Counted from the stretch's first letter, positions 38,500 to 47,312 are shown. The stretch: 64,000 nucleotides of DNA from Aliarcobacter skirrowii CCUG 10374 (GCF_003544835.1 NZ_CP032099.1:1736001-1800000), one strand, 5' to 3'. Made by a program: numbers and translations. The notes: generated by a model not told the origin, from the letters alone.

Positions 38500-38916
38500 C
38501 TATTTTAATATATTTTTTTTTGAAACATCAACTAAAAAACGATTTTGCAAAAACTTTCTACCTATTAGCATAGGGTATTTCATATCTGCTCTTGAAGTTA
38601 GTGATACTACTGTTTGATAGATTTTTCCAGCAAATTCAACTTTAACTTTTATAGAGGCTCTAGTTTGAACAACTCCATTTGAACTTTTAACACTTTTTAT
38701 TTTGAAAAGTGGCATTTTTACTCTTTTATTATGATAAGAGGGATGAATTTTATCTAGTAGTCTAAAGTGTACAAAATTAGAATCATCTACAAAGATATCA
38801 TCGCAGTGAAGTGAGTTTGAGTAAGCTCCTGTATCAATTTTTGCATCTAAATCAAAAAGTTCTAAATCCAAAATAGATATAGGCTCTACTCTTCCTATTA
38901 TTTGCAGCTGTGACAT
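38500..38916 (-). CDS. RimK-associated retropepsin-like protease (RimB-like, PF05618 type)
   Basis: A 138-residue protein with a retroviral-type aspartic protease signature KIDTGAYSNSLHC (Asp-Thr-Gly, about 29-31) and YPMLIGRKFLQNRFLVDV at the C-terminus. This is the family long annotated as 'ATP-dependent zinc protease' and found next to rimK, where it is thought to trim or regulate glutamate tails. I start at ATG 38916, five bases after AAAAGGG; a GTG two codons upstream is less well spaced. It is co-directional with rimK. Confidence 0.87.
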   Translation of the reverse strand: MSQLQIIGRVEPISILDLELFDLDAKIDTGAYSNSLHCDDIFVDDSNFVHFRLLDKIHPSYHNKRVKMPLFKIKSVKSSNGVVQTRASIKVKVEFAGKIYQTVVSLTSRADMKYPMLIGRKFLQNRFLVDVSKKNILK

Positions 38917-38968
38917 AATCACCCTTTTTTAAAATAAAGCAAATTATATCACAATAAAAAACTTAGCT

Positions 38969-39193
38969 CTACTTTTTTAACTCTTTTGCTTTTTGTAAAG
39001 CTAAAATAACCTCATCAATATTATCGTATGGAATATGAGATTTCCATTGAACATCTTCACCTGTTAAAGAGATTCCAATACTTACTATATCAGCAGTATT
39101 TGCTCCATAAGGCTCACTTACATTTGAAACTGTTATTTTTCCTTTTTTTGTTCCTGCTAAATCAAATTCAGCTATTTTTGTAGTTGTTGACAT
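38969..39193 (-). CDS. Small conserved-looking protein of unknown function
   Basis: A 74-residue soluble protein with a strong AAGGAG ribosome site six bases before ATG. It is mostly beta-strand at the N-terminus (AEFDLAGTKKGKITVSNVSEPYG) and helical at the end (IDEVILALQKAKELKK). No signal peptide, cysteines or known motif. It lies upstream of the protease-rimK pair on the same strand with a 52-base gap, so it may share their transcript. I do not recognise it. Confidence 0.7.
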   Translation of the reverse strand: MSTTTKIAEFDLAGTKKGKITVSNVSEPYGANTADIVSIGISLTGEDVQWKSHIPYDNIDEVILALQKAKELKK

Positions 39194-39249
39194 TTTATCT
39201 CCTTAATTTTTTTAAATTCTACATAAAGTTTCTTTTGTATATATTTAAA

Positions 39250-40635
39250 TTAGTTAAAAATTGGCTCAGGTCTTGCCAAATAGAATCCTTGGAACTCATC
39301 TACCTCTAAATTAATTAAAATATCAAAAATCTCTTCACTATGAACAAACTCAGCAACTGTTTTTATATTTAAAGTTTTACAAAATGCTATTATTGATTTT
39401 ACAATCTCATAAGAGTTTTGATCTACATTTATGTTTTTTATTAAGCTTCCATCTATTTTTACATAGTGAGGTTTTATTCTAATAATTCTTAAAAAATTTG
39501 AGTAACCACTTCCAAAATCATCAATAGCTATTTTTACACCCAAATCTTTATATTTTAAAACAAACTCCTCTAAAAAATCATAATCACTTACAGTTTCACT
39601 CTCTAAAATTTCAAAAACCAATCTTTGTCTAACACTTTGTTCTAAACTTAAAAGTTTATCTTCTAAATAATCTACAAATTCATAGTTTAAAATATCTTTG
39701 AAACTAAGATTAATTGTAATTTGTTTATCAGTTTTTAAAAGATTATCCAAACTTCTTGATATTACAATTTTAGAAAGTTGTAGATACTGCTTTGTTTTAA
39801 ATGATATACCTAAAAATTTATCAGGTGTTACTATTATAGGAAGATTGTCTTCATCTTTATCTTCAATTCGCATAAGAGTTTCATATTTTTTAATATTTTT
39901 ATCTTTATCAAATATTGCTTGATAATATGGAACTATTCTATTCTCTTCTACAGCTTTTTTAATCTTCTCTCTCCAATATAAAGATTGAATAATCAACTCT
40001 TTTGAATCAAGTTCATTGTTGTATATAAAATAACTTTGATTTAATGATTTCGCTTTTTTTAAAGCCATTGCAGCTGTTATTATTGGTTCATCTTGGAAAA
40101 TTGAGACTCCAAGAGTCATAGAGATTGTTATATTATCTTTTAATTTTTCAACATATATTTTTCTATTTAAAAATGTTTGATTAAGTTTTTCTATTAAAAT
40201 AAAAATATCTTCAATAGCCATATTCTTTGTATTTGCTAAAGCAAAAATATCTCCACTTAATCTATAAGCAGTTACTTCATAATTTATCTCAAACTCTTTT
40301 AATATTTTTCCTATTTCAACCAAAACTAATTCAGCATTTATAAAACCATAAATCTCATTTAAATCTTCAAAAGCATCTAAATCTAAAAGAATTACAACAA
40401 CTGACTCTTGATCTCTTATACTATCTTCAAGAGCTTTTCTATTTTGTAAAGATGTAAGCTCATCTTTATAAAGTCTCTCTTCTACCTCTTTTTTTGCATC
40501 TACAATAACTTTATTGCATACATTTTTTGTATTCAATAAAGATTTTATGTACAAATATATAAATATTATTGATAAACTTGAACTTATTATTAATAATAGA
40601 TATAAAAGATTAAAAGTTTGCAATTTTTTGACCAA
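39250..40635 (-). CDS. Membrane GGDEF/EAL protein, probable c-di-GMP phosphodiesterase with degenerate GGDEF
   Basis: A 461-residue protein with one N-terminal transmembrane helix (about 11-32), a GGDEF domain (about 52-215) whose signature reads LSGDIF instead of GGDEF, and an EAL domain (about 222-461). In the EAL domain the Glu is kept (YETLMRI for EAL), with the Asn of INLSFKDI, FEILESE, IAIDDFGSGYSNFL, VKIDGSLI and FQGFYLARP. The cyclase is therefore probably dead and the phosphodiesterase plausibly active. Its start overlaps the psd end by 26 bases, an odd coupling with a lipid enzyme. Confidence 0.88.
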   Translation of the reverse strand: MVKKLQTFNLLYLLLIISSSLSIIFIYLYIKSLLNTKNVCNKVIVDAKKEVEERLYKDELTSLQNRKALEDSIRDQESVVVILLDLDAFEDLNEIYGFINAELVLVEIGKILKEFEINYEVTAYRLSGDIFALANTKNMAIEDIFILIEKLNQTFLNRKIYVEKLKDNITISMTLGVSIFQDEPIITAAMALKKAKSLNQSYFIYNNELDSKELIIQSLYWREKIKKAVEENRIVPYYQAIFDKDKNIKKYETLMRIEDKDEDNLPIIVTPDKFLGISFKTKQYLQLSKIVISRSLDNLLKTDKQITINLSFKDILNYEFVDYLEDKLLSLEQSVRQRLVFEILESETVSDYDFLEEFVLKYKDLGVKIAIDDFGSGYSNFLRIIRIKPHYVKIDGSLIKNINVDQNSYEIVKSIIAFCKTLNIKTVAEFVHSEEIFDILINLEVDEFQGFYLARPEPIFN

Positions 40636-41413
40636 ACTTTACATCTTGATTTAATAAATCTTCTAAATTTACAAAATCTTTTTCCCAAAGCATAACAACC
40701 GTTGAACCCATCTTAAAGTAACCTAAGCAGTCACCTTTTGAAAATTCAATGTTGTCATAGTTATAAACTTTTATCTCTTTTGTATCACGATTTGTTTCAA
40801 CTTGCTTTTCAAACTCAAAAACCATTTGACCAACATTTAGTGCACCTACAAAGACCATATAAAAGATTTTACTATTTGATTCGCACTCTAAAATAACTCT
40901 TTCGTTTTGAACAAAAAGTTCAAACTCTTTGTTTAGGTATTTTAAATTAACTGGATATAGTTTTCCAGGAACATGTATTAGTTTTTTTAATTTAAAATCA
41001 ATTGGAGCGTGATATCTGTGATAATCTTTTGGTGATAGATAAAAGTTCATAAAATCACCATTTTCTACTCTTTGAAAATTTTCACTACAATAGTAAGTTA
41101 AAAGCTCTTCAACACTATATTGCATCCCTTTAATTTGAAGTGCAATATCTTTATTTAATTTTCCACATTGAGTAATTAAACTATCTGTTGGTGATATAAA
41201 AATATTAGAAGTTTTATCAAAATCTCTTTGTATTATAAACTCTCTTGTAAAAAGCTCATTTAATGATTTATAATGTTTTGCATTTTTAAACTCTTTTAAA
41301 TCTAGCTTCATCAATTTTGCATAAGAACTATTGATAAATTTTTGAATAGGTCTTGGAAACTCTTTTTTTGCAAACTTCCCAAAGTATTGTGATATAAGAT
41401 TTGTAATATGCAT
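40610..41413 (-). CDS. psd: Phosphatidylserine decarboxylase
   Basis: A 267-residue proenzyme that makes phosphatidylethanolamine. The self-cleavage/pyruvoyl site is MGST (in GYFKMGSTVVMLW), the LGST motif with Met for Leu; DYHRYHAPID holds the catalytic His. The N-terminus carries SLNELFTREF and SPTDSLI, typical of the family. Its 3' end overlaps the GGDEF/EAL gene. Confidence 0.94.
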   Translation of the reverse strand: MHITNLISQYFGKFAKKEFPRPIQKFINSSYAKLMKLDLKEFKNAKHYKSLNELFTREFIIQRDFDKTSNIFISPTDSLITQCGKLNKDIALQIKGMQYSVEELLTYYCSENFQRVENGDFMNFYLSPKDYHRYHAPIDFKLKKLIHVPGKLYPVNLKYLNKEFELFVQNERVILECESNSKIFYMVFVGALNVGQMVFEFEKQVETNRDTKEIKVYNYDNIEFSKGDCLGYFKMGSTVVMLWEKDFVNLEDLLNQDVKFGQKIANF

Positions 41414-41486
41414 TTAAGCCCCCGTAAAAAATTAGTCTAATATTTTACCTATTTTTTGCTAGAGTTTTGCTTTTAAAAGGATATTT

Positions 41487-41729
41487 ATGTATAAAATTGT
41501 TATTCAAGATAGATGTGACTGCTTTTATAAAAGTTCACTACAAAATAATCTTACATTTAGTTCAAAAGATGTGGCTTTAGAAAAAGCTATTGAGATAAAA
41601 AATATTATGAATAGAACTTTTTGCAAAAAACACTCATTTGAGCTTCAAGAGATGCTTAATAATTTTGTAATTAAAGTTTACAAAGATGAACCAATAAAAT
41701 CTTGTTGTGGAAATGGCTGCTGTATGTAA
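41487..41729 (+). CDS. Small Cys-rich protein of unknown function
   Basis: An 80-residue protein with an AAAAGGAT ribosome site before its ATG. It carries CDC near the N-terminus, a single Cys in the middle and a C-terminal CCGNGCCM, i.e. CC-X3-CC, a likely metal- or Fe-S-binding tail. The middle is helical (KDVALEKAIEIKNIMNR). I know no named family. It is divergent from psd and followed by 143 bases before the next start. Confidence 0.65.
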   Translation: MYKIVIQDRCDCFYKSSLQNNLTFSSKDVALEKAIEIKNIMNRTFCKKHSFELQEMLNNFVIKVYKDEPIKSCCGNGCCM

Positions 41730-41872
41730 ATTGAGTTTTATATTAACAAGTAAGCTTAAACTAAGAGTTGCTTCTGTAGGATGTACCTATCTTCAGTATT
41801 ATTTTTTATAAAATGGTGCAAAGAAGGTAGTTTACTAAGTTTTGTAAACAAAAATATAATATGGAGTATAAA
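41730..41872 (+). other. Intergenic stretch with a weak inverted repeat
   Basis: AT-rich spacer. It holds GTTTAC / GTAAAC (41830-41835, 41844-41849) and a TATAAT at 41855-41860, too close to the next ribosome site to be its -10 box. No convincing RNA gene or ORF was seen. Confidence 0.35.
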
Positions 41873-42097
41873 ATGAAAACTACAAAAGCAATTAAAGAGC
41901 TTGTAAAGCTTACAAAAAAAGATGAGCTAAGCAAATCACAAAAAAAAGAGTCTAAAAAACTTGTTGATGAATTAAAATCAAAAAATTCAAAACTAAAGTC
42001 TGAACTTAAAAAAACATCTAAAAAAGATAAAAAAAGAGCAAAGAGACTTAAAAACAAACAAAGTTTGATAAAAAAAGCTATTAAAAAAAGTAAATAG
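41873..42097 (+). CDS. Very basic Lys-rich small protein
   Basis: A 74-residue protein in which well over a third of residues are Lys, with Ser, Glu and Leu in a heptad-like pattern, so probably a coiled-coil or an amphipathic helix. The C-terminal half (KKTSKKDKKRAKRLKNK) is strongly positive and could bind nucleic acid or ribosomes. I chose ATG 41873, six bases after GGAG, over the in-frame ATG 41861 that overlaps that site. A strong terminator follows. No family recognised. Confidence 0.65.
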   Translation: MKTTKAIKELVKLTKKDELSKSQKKESKKLVDELKSKNSKLKSELKKTSKKDKKRAKRLKNKQSLIKKAIKKSK

Positions 42098-42105
42098 CTA
42101 GTTTG

Positions 42106-42140
42106 GTTTAGTGTAGGAAACTACACTAAACTATTTTTTT
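42106..42140 (+). terminator. Strong intrinsic terminator after the Lys-rich gene
   Basis: GTTTAGTGTAG / CTACACTAAAC, 11 bp with a GAAA tetraloop, followed by TATTTTTTT. It abuts the convergent mltA stop codon, so it probably also serves that gene. Confidence 0.9.
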
Positions 42141-43192
42141 GGTTCTAAAACTATTATTTCACCATATTCTCTCATTTTGTGAGAGTTTAAACTAGCCTCT
42201 TCTCCAAATCCCCAATAAAAATCAGCTCTAATTTCACCCTTTATTGCACCACCTACATCAGCAGCAACTACGAGTTTTTTTATAGGCTCTTTTGTTACTG
42301 GATTTGTTGTTTTTATAAAAATAGGAGTTCCAAGTTCAATAAATCTTCTATCAACAGCAATATTTCTTTTTGGTGTTAAAACTGTATTTAAAGCTCCTGT
42401 TGCTATGTTTGGTGATATTTTAAAAAATATATAACTCTCATTTATATTTAAAATCTCATCAACTTTTTGTGGGTTTTCATTTAAATACTCTTTTATTTTT
42501 ATACCATCAATCTCTTCAAGAGTAAAAATTCCATTTTCTACCAAATATTTACCAATAGATTTATAGGCTCTTCCATTTTGACCAACCCAAGCTAAATTTA
42601 TCAAAGTTTTATCCTCTAATTCAACTCTTCCACTTCCTTGAATTTGAAGAAAAAATAGATCAATTTTATTATCTACATAAAGTATTGGTTCTAAACTTTT
42701 GCTCACTTTTGACTCTATTTGGGCTCTTGTATAGTATGGGGTTAATCTATTGTTCTCAACTCTTCCTACATTTCTATAATCTTTTAATTTACTATCATCT
42801 GAAATTACTAAATCTTGGGGTAAACCATAAACTGGATATTTATATCTTGAAGTTTTTTCAAAACTACCTTTTAAGAGTGGTTCATAATATCCTGTAATTA
42901 AACCTTGTTTGTTTTTATCTCTATCAACAATAGTATAGGCTTCAAAATTTTCAGTAAAAAACTTCTGGGCATTGTTATAATTTTCTGAGAGTTTACAAAC
43001 ATTTGTAAATTTTGGATTTATTTGTGATTTTTCACAATCTTTTTTAAATACTTCAAAGGCAAGTTCTAAGTCATCATCAAAAAAACCATCAATTTTTGAA
43101 AATGGTGTTTTTTGAAAACTTATCTCTTTTTGAGAACAAGAGATAAAAAACAGAGATATAAAAATAAGAGCTATTAAGTTTAAATTTCTCAT
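42131..43192 (-). CDS. mltA: Membrane-bound lytic murein transglycosylase A
   Basis: A 353-residue lipoprotein. The signal sequence ends in a lipobox (FFISC, Cys19), followed by the MltA domain (GLITGYYEPLLKGS, DLFFLQIQGSGRVEL, YKSIGKYLVENG) and a C-terminal 3D domain (VAADVGGAIKGEIRADFYWGFG) with the catalytic Asp region. It cuts peptidoglycan glycan strands to anhydro-muropeptides. The start is uncertain: ATG 43192 gives the cleanest signal peptide, but ATG 43198 and TTG 43201 are in frame. No Shine-Dalgarno site is visible. It follows dnaK across a hairpin. Confidence 0.9.
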   Translation of the reverse strand: MRNLNLIALIFISLFFISCSQKEISFQKTPFSKIDGFFDDDLELAFEVFKKDCEKSQINPKFTNVCKLSENYNNAQKFFTENFEAYTIVDRDKNKQGLITGYYEPLLKGSFEKTSRYKYPVYGLPQDLVISDDSKLKDYRNVGRVENNRLTPYYTRAQIESKVSKSLEPILYVDNKIDLFFLQIQGSGRVELEDKTLINLAWVGQNGRAYKSIGKYLVENGIFTLEEIDGIKIKEYLNENPQKVDEILNINESYIFFKISPNIATGALNTVLTPKRNIAVDRRFIELGTPIFIKTTNPVTKEPIKKLVVAADVGGAIKGEIRADFYWGFGEEASLNSHKMREYGEIIVLEPKK

Positions 43193-43200
43193 AAGCATCA

Positions 43201-43221
43201 AGGTAGAGTTTTACTCTACCT
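43201..43221 (-). other. Perfect hairpin at the dnaK-mltA junction
   Basis: AGGTAGAGT / ACTCTACCT, 9 bp with a three-base loop, contains the dnaK stop codon and ends at or just before the mltA start. It has no T-run, so it is more likely an mRNA-stabilising, attenuating or translation-blocking hairpin than a terminator. Confidence 0.65.
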
Positions 43222-45094
43222 CTGCATCGATAACATCGTCATCTTTTTTTGCTTGTTGGTTTGCTTGTCCACCTTGTCCTTGCTCACCATCTTTTTTATA
43301 CATAGCTTCTGCTAATTTATGAGATTTTTCAGTTAAAACTTTTAACTTCTCTTCAATTTGCTCTTTTGTAGCATTTTCATCTTTTAAAGTCTCTTCCAAA
43401 TCTGCTGCTGCATCAATAATAGCTTTTTTCTCATCTTCGCTAATTGCATTTTCATTCTCTTCTAAAGTTTTTCTTGTAGAGTGAAGCATAGCATCTGCTT
43501 GATTTCTAACTTCAATTAAAGCTTTTTTCTTAGCATCTGTCTCTTTATTTGCTTCAGCTTCAGCTACCATTTTTGCAATCTCATCATCACTTAATCCAGA
43601 GCTTCCAGAGATTGTAATTTTATTCTCTTTTCCAGTACCTTTATCTTTTGCACTTACATTTAAAACACCGTTTGCATCAATATCAAATGTTACTTCAATT
43701 TGAGGAACACCTCTTGGAGCTGCTGGAATATCTGATAATTCAAACATACCTAAAGATTTATTATCTTTTGCAAACTCTCTTTCTCCTTGGCAAACATGAA
43801 TAGAAACTGCTGGTTGATTATCATCAGCTGTTGAGAAAACTTGAGATTTTTTAACTGGAATTGTTGTTCCTTTTTCAATAAGTTTTGTCATAACTCCACC
43901 TAAAGTCTCAATTCCCAAAGAAAGTGGCGTAACATCTAATAAAAGAACATCTTTAACATCACCTCTTAAAACTCCAGCTTGAACAGCAGCTCCAGCAGCA
44001 ACAACTTCATCTGGATTTACACCTTTGTTTAAATCTTTTCCAAAGAAATCTCTTACAACTTGATTTGCTTTTGGTAATCTTGTAGATCCACCAACCATGA
44101 TAATCTCATCAATTTCACCTTTATCTAAATTTGCATCTTTTAAAGCTGTTTTGATGTGACCTAAAGTCTCATTGATTAAATGTTCAGTCATTGACTCAAA
44201 TTTTGCTCTTGTTAGAGATTTAACTAAGTGAACTGGTCCTGCATTTCCCATAGAGATAAATGGTAAGTTAATCTCTGTACTTTCAGCACTACTTAGCTCT
44301 TTTTTAGCATTTTCAGCAGCATCTTTTAATCTTTGAAGTGCCATTTTGTCATTTTTAATATCAAATCCATTCTCATCTTTGAACTCTTTTGCAAGCCAAT
44401 CAATAATTGCATTATCAAAATCATCTCCACCTAAGAATGCATTTCCATCTGTACTTAATACTTCAAATGTTCCATCACCAATCTCTAGAACTGTAACGTC
44501 AAAAGTTCCTCCACCTAAATCATAAACTAAAACTTTCTCTTCACCTTTTTTATCAAGTCCATAAGCAAGTGATGCTGCTGTTGGCTCATTGATAATTCTT
44601 AATACATTAAGACCTGCAATTGTTCCAGCTTCTTGAGTCGCTTTTCTTTGTGCATCATTAAAATATGCAGGTACAGTTATAACTGCATCTGTAACTTTTG
44701 AACCTAAATACTCTTCAGCATCAGCCTTTAATTTTCCTAAAATTTTTGCTGAAATCTCTTGAGGAGTATAAACTTTTCCAGCAATCTCAACTGCTGCTGC
44801 TCCATTTCTATCTACAATTTTATATCCAACTTTACCTTGAGCCTCTTTTGCATTTGGCTCATTCATCATAAGACCCATAATTCTTTTAATAGAATAAATT
44901 GTTTTTTCAGGGTTTGTAATAGCTTGTCTTTTTGCTGGATCTCCAACTAAAATTTCACCTTTATCTGTAAATGCAACTATTGATGGAGTAGTATTTTTAC
45001 CCTCTTTGTTTGGAATAATTTTTGCTTCACCATTTTCATAAACTGCAACACAAGAGTTTGTTGTTCCTAAATCTATACCAATAACTTTACTCAT
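43211..45094 (-). CDS. dnaK: Molecular chaperone DnaK (Hsp70)
   Basis: A 627-residue Hsp70. The ATPase domain carries [57 protein letters not shown] and [11 protein letters not shown]. The substrate domain carries [17 protein letters not shown], and the C-terminus ends DDVIDAEVE, the usual EEVD-like bacterial tail. It is third in the hrcA-grpE-dnaK operon, 83 bases after grpE. That gap holds a TTGACC...TATAGA pair that could be an internal promoter (spacing a short 15). dnaJ is not adjacent. Confidence 0.97.
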   Translation of the reverse strand: MSKVIGIDLGTTNSCVAVYENGEAKIIPNKEGKNTTPSIVAFTDKGEILVGDPAKRQAITNPEKTIYSIKRIMGLMMNEPNAKEAQGKVGYKIVDRNGAAAVEIAGKVYTPQEISAKILGKLKADAEEYLGSKVTDAVITVPAYFNDAQRKATQEAGTIAGLNVLRIINEPTAASLAYGLDKKGEEKVLVYDLGGGTFDVTVLEIGDGTFEVLSTDGNAFLGGDDFDNAIIDWLAKEFKDENGFDIKNDKMALQRLKDAAENAKKELSSAESTEINLPFISMGNAGPVHLVKSLTRAKFESMTEHLINETLGHIKTALKDANLDKGEIDEIIMVGGSTRLPKANQVVRDFFGKDLNKGVNPDEVVAAGAAVQAGVLRGDVKDVLLLDVTPLSLGIETLGGVMTKLIEKGTTIPVKKSQVFSTADDNQPAVSIHVCQGEREFAKDNKSLGMFELSDIPAAPRGVPQIEVTFDIDANGVLNVSAKDKGTGKENKITISGSSGLSDDEIAKMVAEAEANKETDAKKKALIEVRNQADAMLHSTRKTLEENENAISEDEKKAIIDAAADLEETLKDENATKEQIEEKLKVLTEKSHKLAEAMYKKDGEQGQGGQANQQAKKDDDVIDAEVE

Positions 45095-45177
45095 TTTTTC
45101 TTCCTTTTATTAAATTTTCTTTTTAAATTCGTAAATAATCTTAAATTCTATAGTTTAATGACTTTTCGGTCAAATTT

Positions 45178-45774
45178 TTAGTTTGCTATGCTAACCATTG
45201 AAGGTCTAAGCAATCTATCTTTTAACATATAACCTTTTTGTAACTCATTTACAATTTGTCCAGATGTGTGCTCAGGGCTATCAACTTGCATAACTGCATT
45301 GTGAACATTTGGATCAAACTCACCATCTGTATCTATTTTTGTAATATTGTGCTTTTCAAAAGTTGTTATAAAACTTTTAATTGTAAGTTCAATTCCCTCT
45401 TTTAGTTTTGGAAGTAACTCTTCGGCACTAATATTTGCATTAGCAGATGCTAATGCCATCTCTAAAGTATCAAGAGGAGTTAACAGATCTTTTGCAAACT
45501 TTTCACTTGCATAATCAATTGCTTGATATTTCTCTCTTTCTAATCTTTTTTTAATATTTTCAAAATCTGCATGTACTCTTAAAAATTTATCTTCACTCTG
45601 TTTTAACTCATCTTCAAGCCTAGCTATAACATCTTCTAAGCTATCCTCTTTTTTTTCACCAGAACAACACTCATCTTTTTTTTCACAACAATCATTTTTA
45701 TCATCAATTTCTTGTTGATTACACTCAATATTATTCTCTTCTTTTAAAAGCTCTTCATTTTTGTTTTCGCTCAT
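45178..45774 (-). CDS. grpE: Nucleotide exchange factor GrpE with a Cys-rich N-terminus
   Basis: A 198-residue GrpE, exchange factor for DnaK. A long N-terminal coiled coil ([32 protein letters not shown]) is followed by the C-terminal beta domain with [42 protein letters not shown]. Unusually, the disordered N-terminal tail contains five cysteines at 18, 29, 30, 36 and 37 (two CC pairs). GrpE normally has none there. It is nine bases after hrcA. Confidence 0.95.
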   Translation of the reverse strand: MSENKNEELLKEENNIECNQQEIDDKNDCCEKKDECCSGEKKEDSLEDVIARLEDELKQSEDKFLRVHADFENIKKRLEREKYQAIDYASEKFAKDLLTPLDTLEMALASANANISAEELLPKLKEGIELTIKSFITTFEKHNITKIDTDGEFDPNVHNAVMQVDSPEHTSGQIVNELQKGYMLKDRLLRPSMVSIAN

Positions 45775-45783
45775 TTTTTCTCC

Positions 45784-46575
45784 TTAAAAATTTATAATTT
45801 GTTTAAAAAAATATTCATAATCTTTTGATAATTCACCAATGACAAACATTTTTGTCTCTTCATTGTCTATTTTGCACAATTTACATATTGCTATATAGTT
45901 TTGAGGTAGAAAACCATCAAAATATAAGCCCTCTTTTAACTCATCCAAAATAGTTCCTTTTAAAAATCTATTTATCGTGAACTCATCAAAATCTTTTTCT
46001 AAAGCTAGTGATAAAAACTCTTTATAGTTAAAAATTTTTAAATCTTTACTTTGTAAACTATCATTGATATTTGTATAAAGTTCATAAGCTCCAACCTCTT
46101 TTGATACTTTTAAAATATCATTTAAAGAAATCTGTACAAAATCACCTAAAAATTTAAAAAGTGCACTACTATATTTTATAGTAACTGCAAAACTTGAAAA
46201 CTCTAAGATTATGTATCTATTTTCAACATTTATTAAATTTTTTAAAATATCACTGTTATCTCTTTTTAGAAAAACACAAAGACCAACTCTTTTTGACATC
46301 TCTTCTATCGCTTTGATATTAACTCCACCAAGCGAGAAATTAAGTCTATCTATCCAATACTGTTTTAAAGCTTCATTTGTAGGAGTTCTTCCACTACTTA
46401 TGTGCTCTTGAGCTAAAAAACCCTCATCTACTAATTTTTTAAAATAACCTCTGATTGTAGCAGTTGAGTACTCTAGATCGTACATAGATTTTAATTGAGT
46501 TGAACCAATTGGTTCTAAATGTTCGATATATGCTTTTATAATTGATTGTAATAAAAACTCTTTTTTATCTAACAA
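45784..46575 (-). CDS. hrcA: Heat-inducible transcription repressor HrcA
   Basis: A 263-residue repressor of Class I heat-shock genes that binds CIRCE. The N-terminal winged helix carries IKAYIEHLEPIGSTQLKSMYDLEYSTATIRGYFKKLVDEGFLAQEH in part, followed by SSGRTPTNEALKQYW, the clearest family signature. The GAF-like and insertion domains that follow are weakly conserved and short (HrcA is usually about 340 residues), as in other Campylobacterota. It autoregulates through the CIRCE element just upstream. Confidence 0.92.
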   Translation of the reverse strand: MLDKKEFLLQSIIKAYIEHLEPIGSTQLKSMYDLEYSTATIRGYFKKLVDEGFLAQEHISSGRTPTNEALKQYWIDRLNFSLGGVNIKAIEEMSKRVGLCVFLKRDNSDILKNLINVENRYIILEFSSFAVTIKYSSALFKFLGDFVQISLNDILKVSKEVGAYELYTNINDSLQSKDLKIFNYKEFLSLALEKDFDEFTINRFLKGTILDELKEGLYFDGFLPQNYIAICKLCKIDNEETKMFVIGELSKDYEYFFKQIINF

Positions 46576-46593
46576 AATTAACCTCTCTATCTT

Positions 46594-46620
46594 TTAGCAC
46601 TCTAATGTTTAAACTGCTAA
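46594..46620 (-). promoter_or_regulatory. CIRCE operator (one degenerate arm)
   Basis: TTAGCACTC, nine-base spacer, AACTGCTAA. The first arm matches the CIRCE consensus fully and the second at seven of nine positions. It lies four bases beyond the -10 box and 19 bases before the hrcA start, i.e. at the expected transcription start, so HrcA bound here would block the whole hrcA-grpE-dnaK operon. Confidence 0.88.
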
Positions 46621-46623
46621 AGA

Positions 46624-46653
46624 ATTATAGCTTATTGAGTCAATGTTTGTCAA
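46624..46653 (-). promoter_or_regulatory. Sigma-70 promoter of hrcA-grpE-dnaK
   Basis: On the reverse strand TTGACA (46648-46653) and TATAAT (46624-46629) with an 18-base spacer, immediately before CIRCE. Both boxes are perfect. Confidence 0.88.
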
Positions 46654-46661
46654 GTATTATA

Positions 46662-47312
46662 TTAGTAAACTTTTAAAGTTTTCTCTTCTAATATATAAAT
46701 CTTTTCAACTAAGCTATCTATAAAGGTTTTTTGATGAGATACAATTATCATTGATTTTTCTATACTTTTTAAAATATCAATAAGCTTTTTTTCACCATCA
46801 TCATCTAAGTTATTTGTTGGCTCATCAAGAAGTAATATTTTTGGCTCTTTTATTAAAATAGCTGCTAAAGCTACGAGTTTTTTCTCTCCACCACTTAAAT
46901 CATAAATTACTCTATTTTCTAAATGCAAAATATCTAAGCTTTTTAAGATATCTAAGCTTTTTTTATATGCTTCAGCTTTTTTTACTCCCAAAGCCAATAA
47001 AGAGAACATAACATCTTCAATTACAGTAATAGACAAAAAAAAGTTATCTATATCTTGAGGTAAATATGCTATTTCATCTCTATATTTTTCATAATCCTCT
47101 TTTTTGTTGATTTTATTATGAAAAATATCTATTGTTCCACTGTTTTGATTTTTTAAACCAGCTATTATTTTAAGAAGTGTTGATTTTCCAACTCCATTTT
47201 TACCAATAATAGCAATTTTCTCTTTGTGTCCTAAATCAAAACTTACATTTTCAAATAAAATCTTCTCATCTTTTTTATATGAAATATCTTTTAAATTTAT
47301 TGAACAACTCAT
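46662..47312 (-). CDS. cbiO: ECF-type nickel/cobalt transporter ATPase (CbiO/NikO-like)
   Basis: A 216-residue ABC ATPase: Walker A GKNGVGKSTLL, Q-loop LPQDIDNFFL, signature DLSGGEKKLVALA, Walker B ILLLDEPTNNLDDDG and His switch VSHQKTF. It lies at the end of a five-gene transport operon and overlaps the membrane-coupling gene by four bases. Together with the CbiQ-like protein it would drive the NikM-type substrate channel. The nickel preference is inferred from the adjacent hydrogenase genes. Confidence 0.9.
   Translation of the reverse strand: MSCSINLKDISYKKDEKILFENVSFDLGHKEKIAIIGKNGVGKSTLLKIIAGLKNQNSGTIDIFHNKINKKEDYEKYRDEIAYLPQDIDNFFLSITVIEDVMFSLLALGVKKAEAYKKSLDILKSLDILHLENRVIYDLSGGEKKLVALAAILIKEPKILLLDEPTNNLDDDGEKKLIDILKSIEKSMIIVSHQKTFIDSLVEKIYILEEKTLKVY

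Noticed and set aside
41730-41872. Possible small RNA between the two small unknown genes
   Set aside because: Only a 6-bp inverted repeat and a misplaced TATAAT were found, with no terminator inside the stretch.
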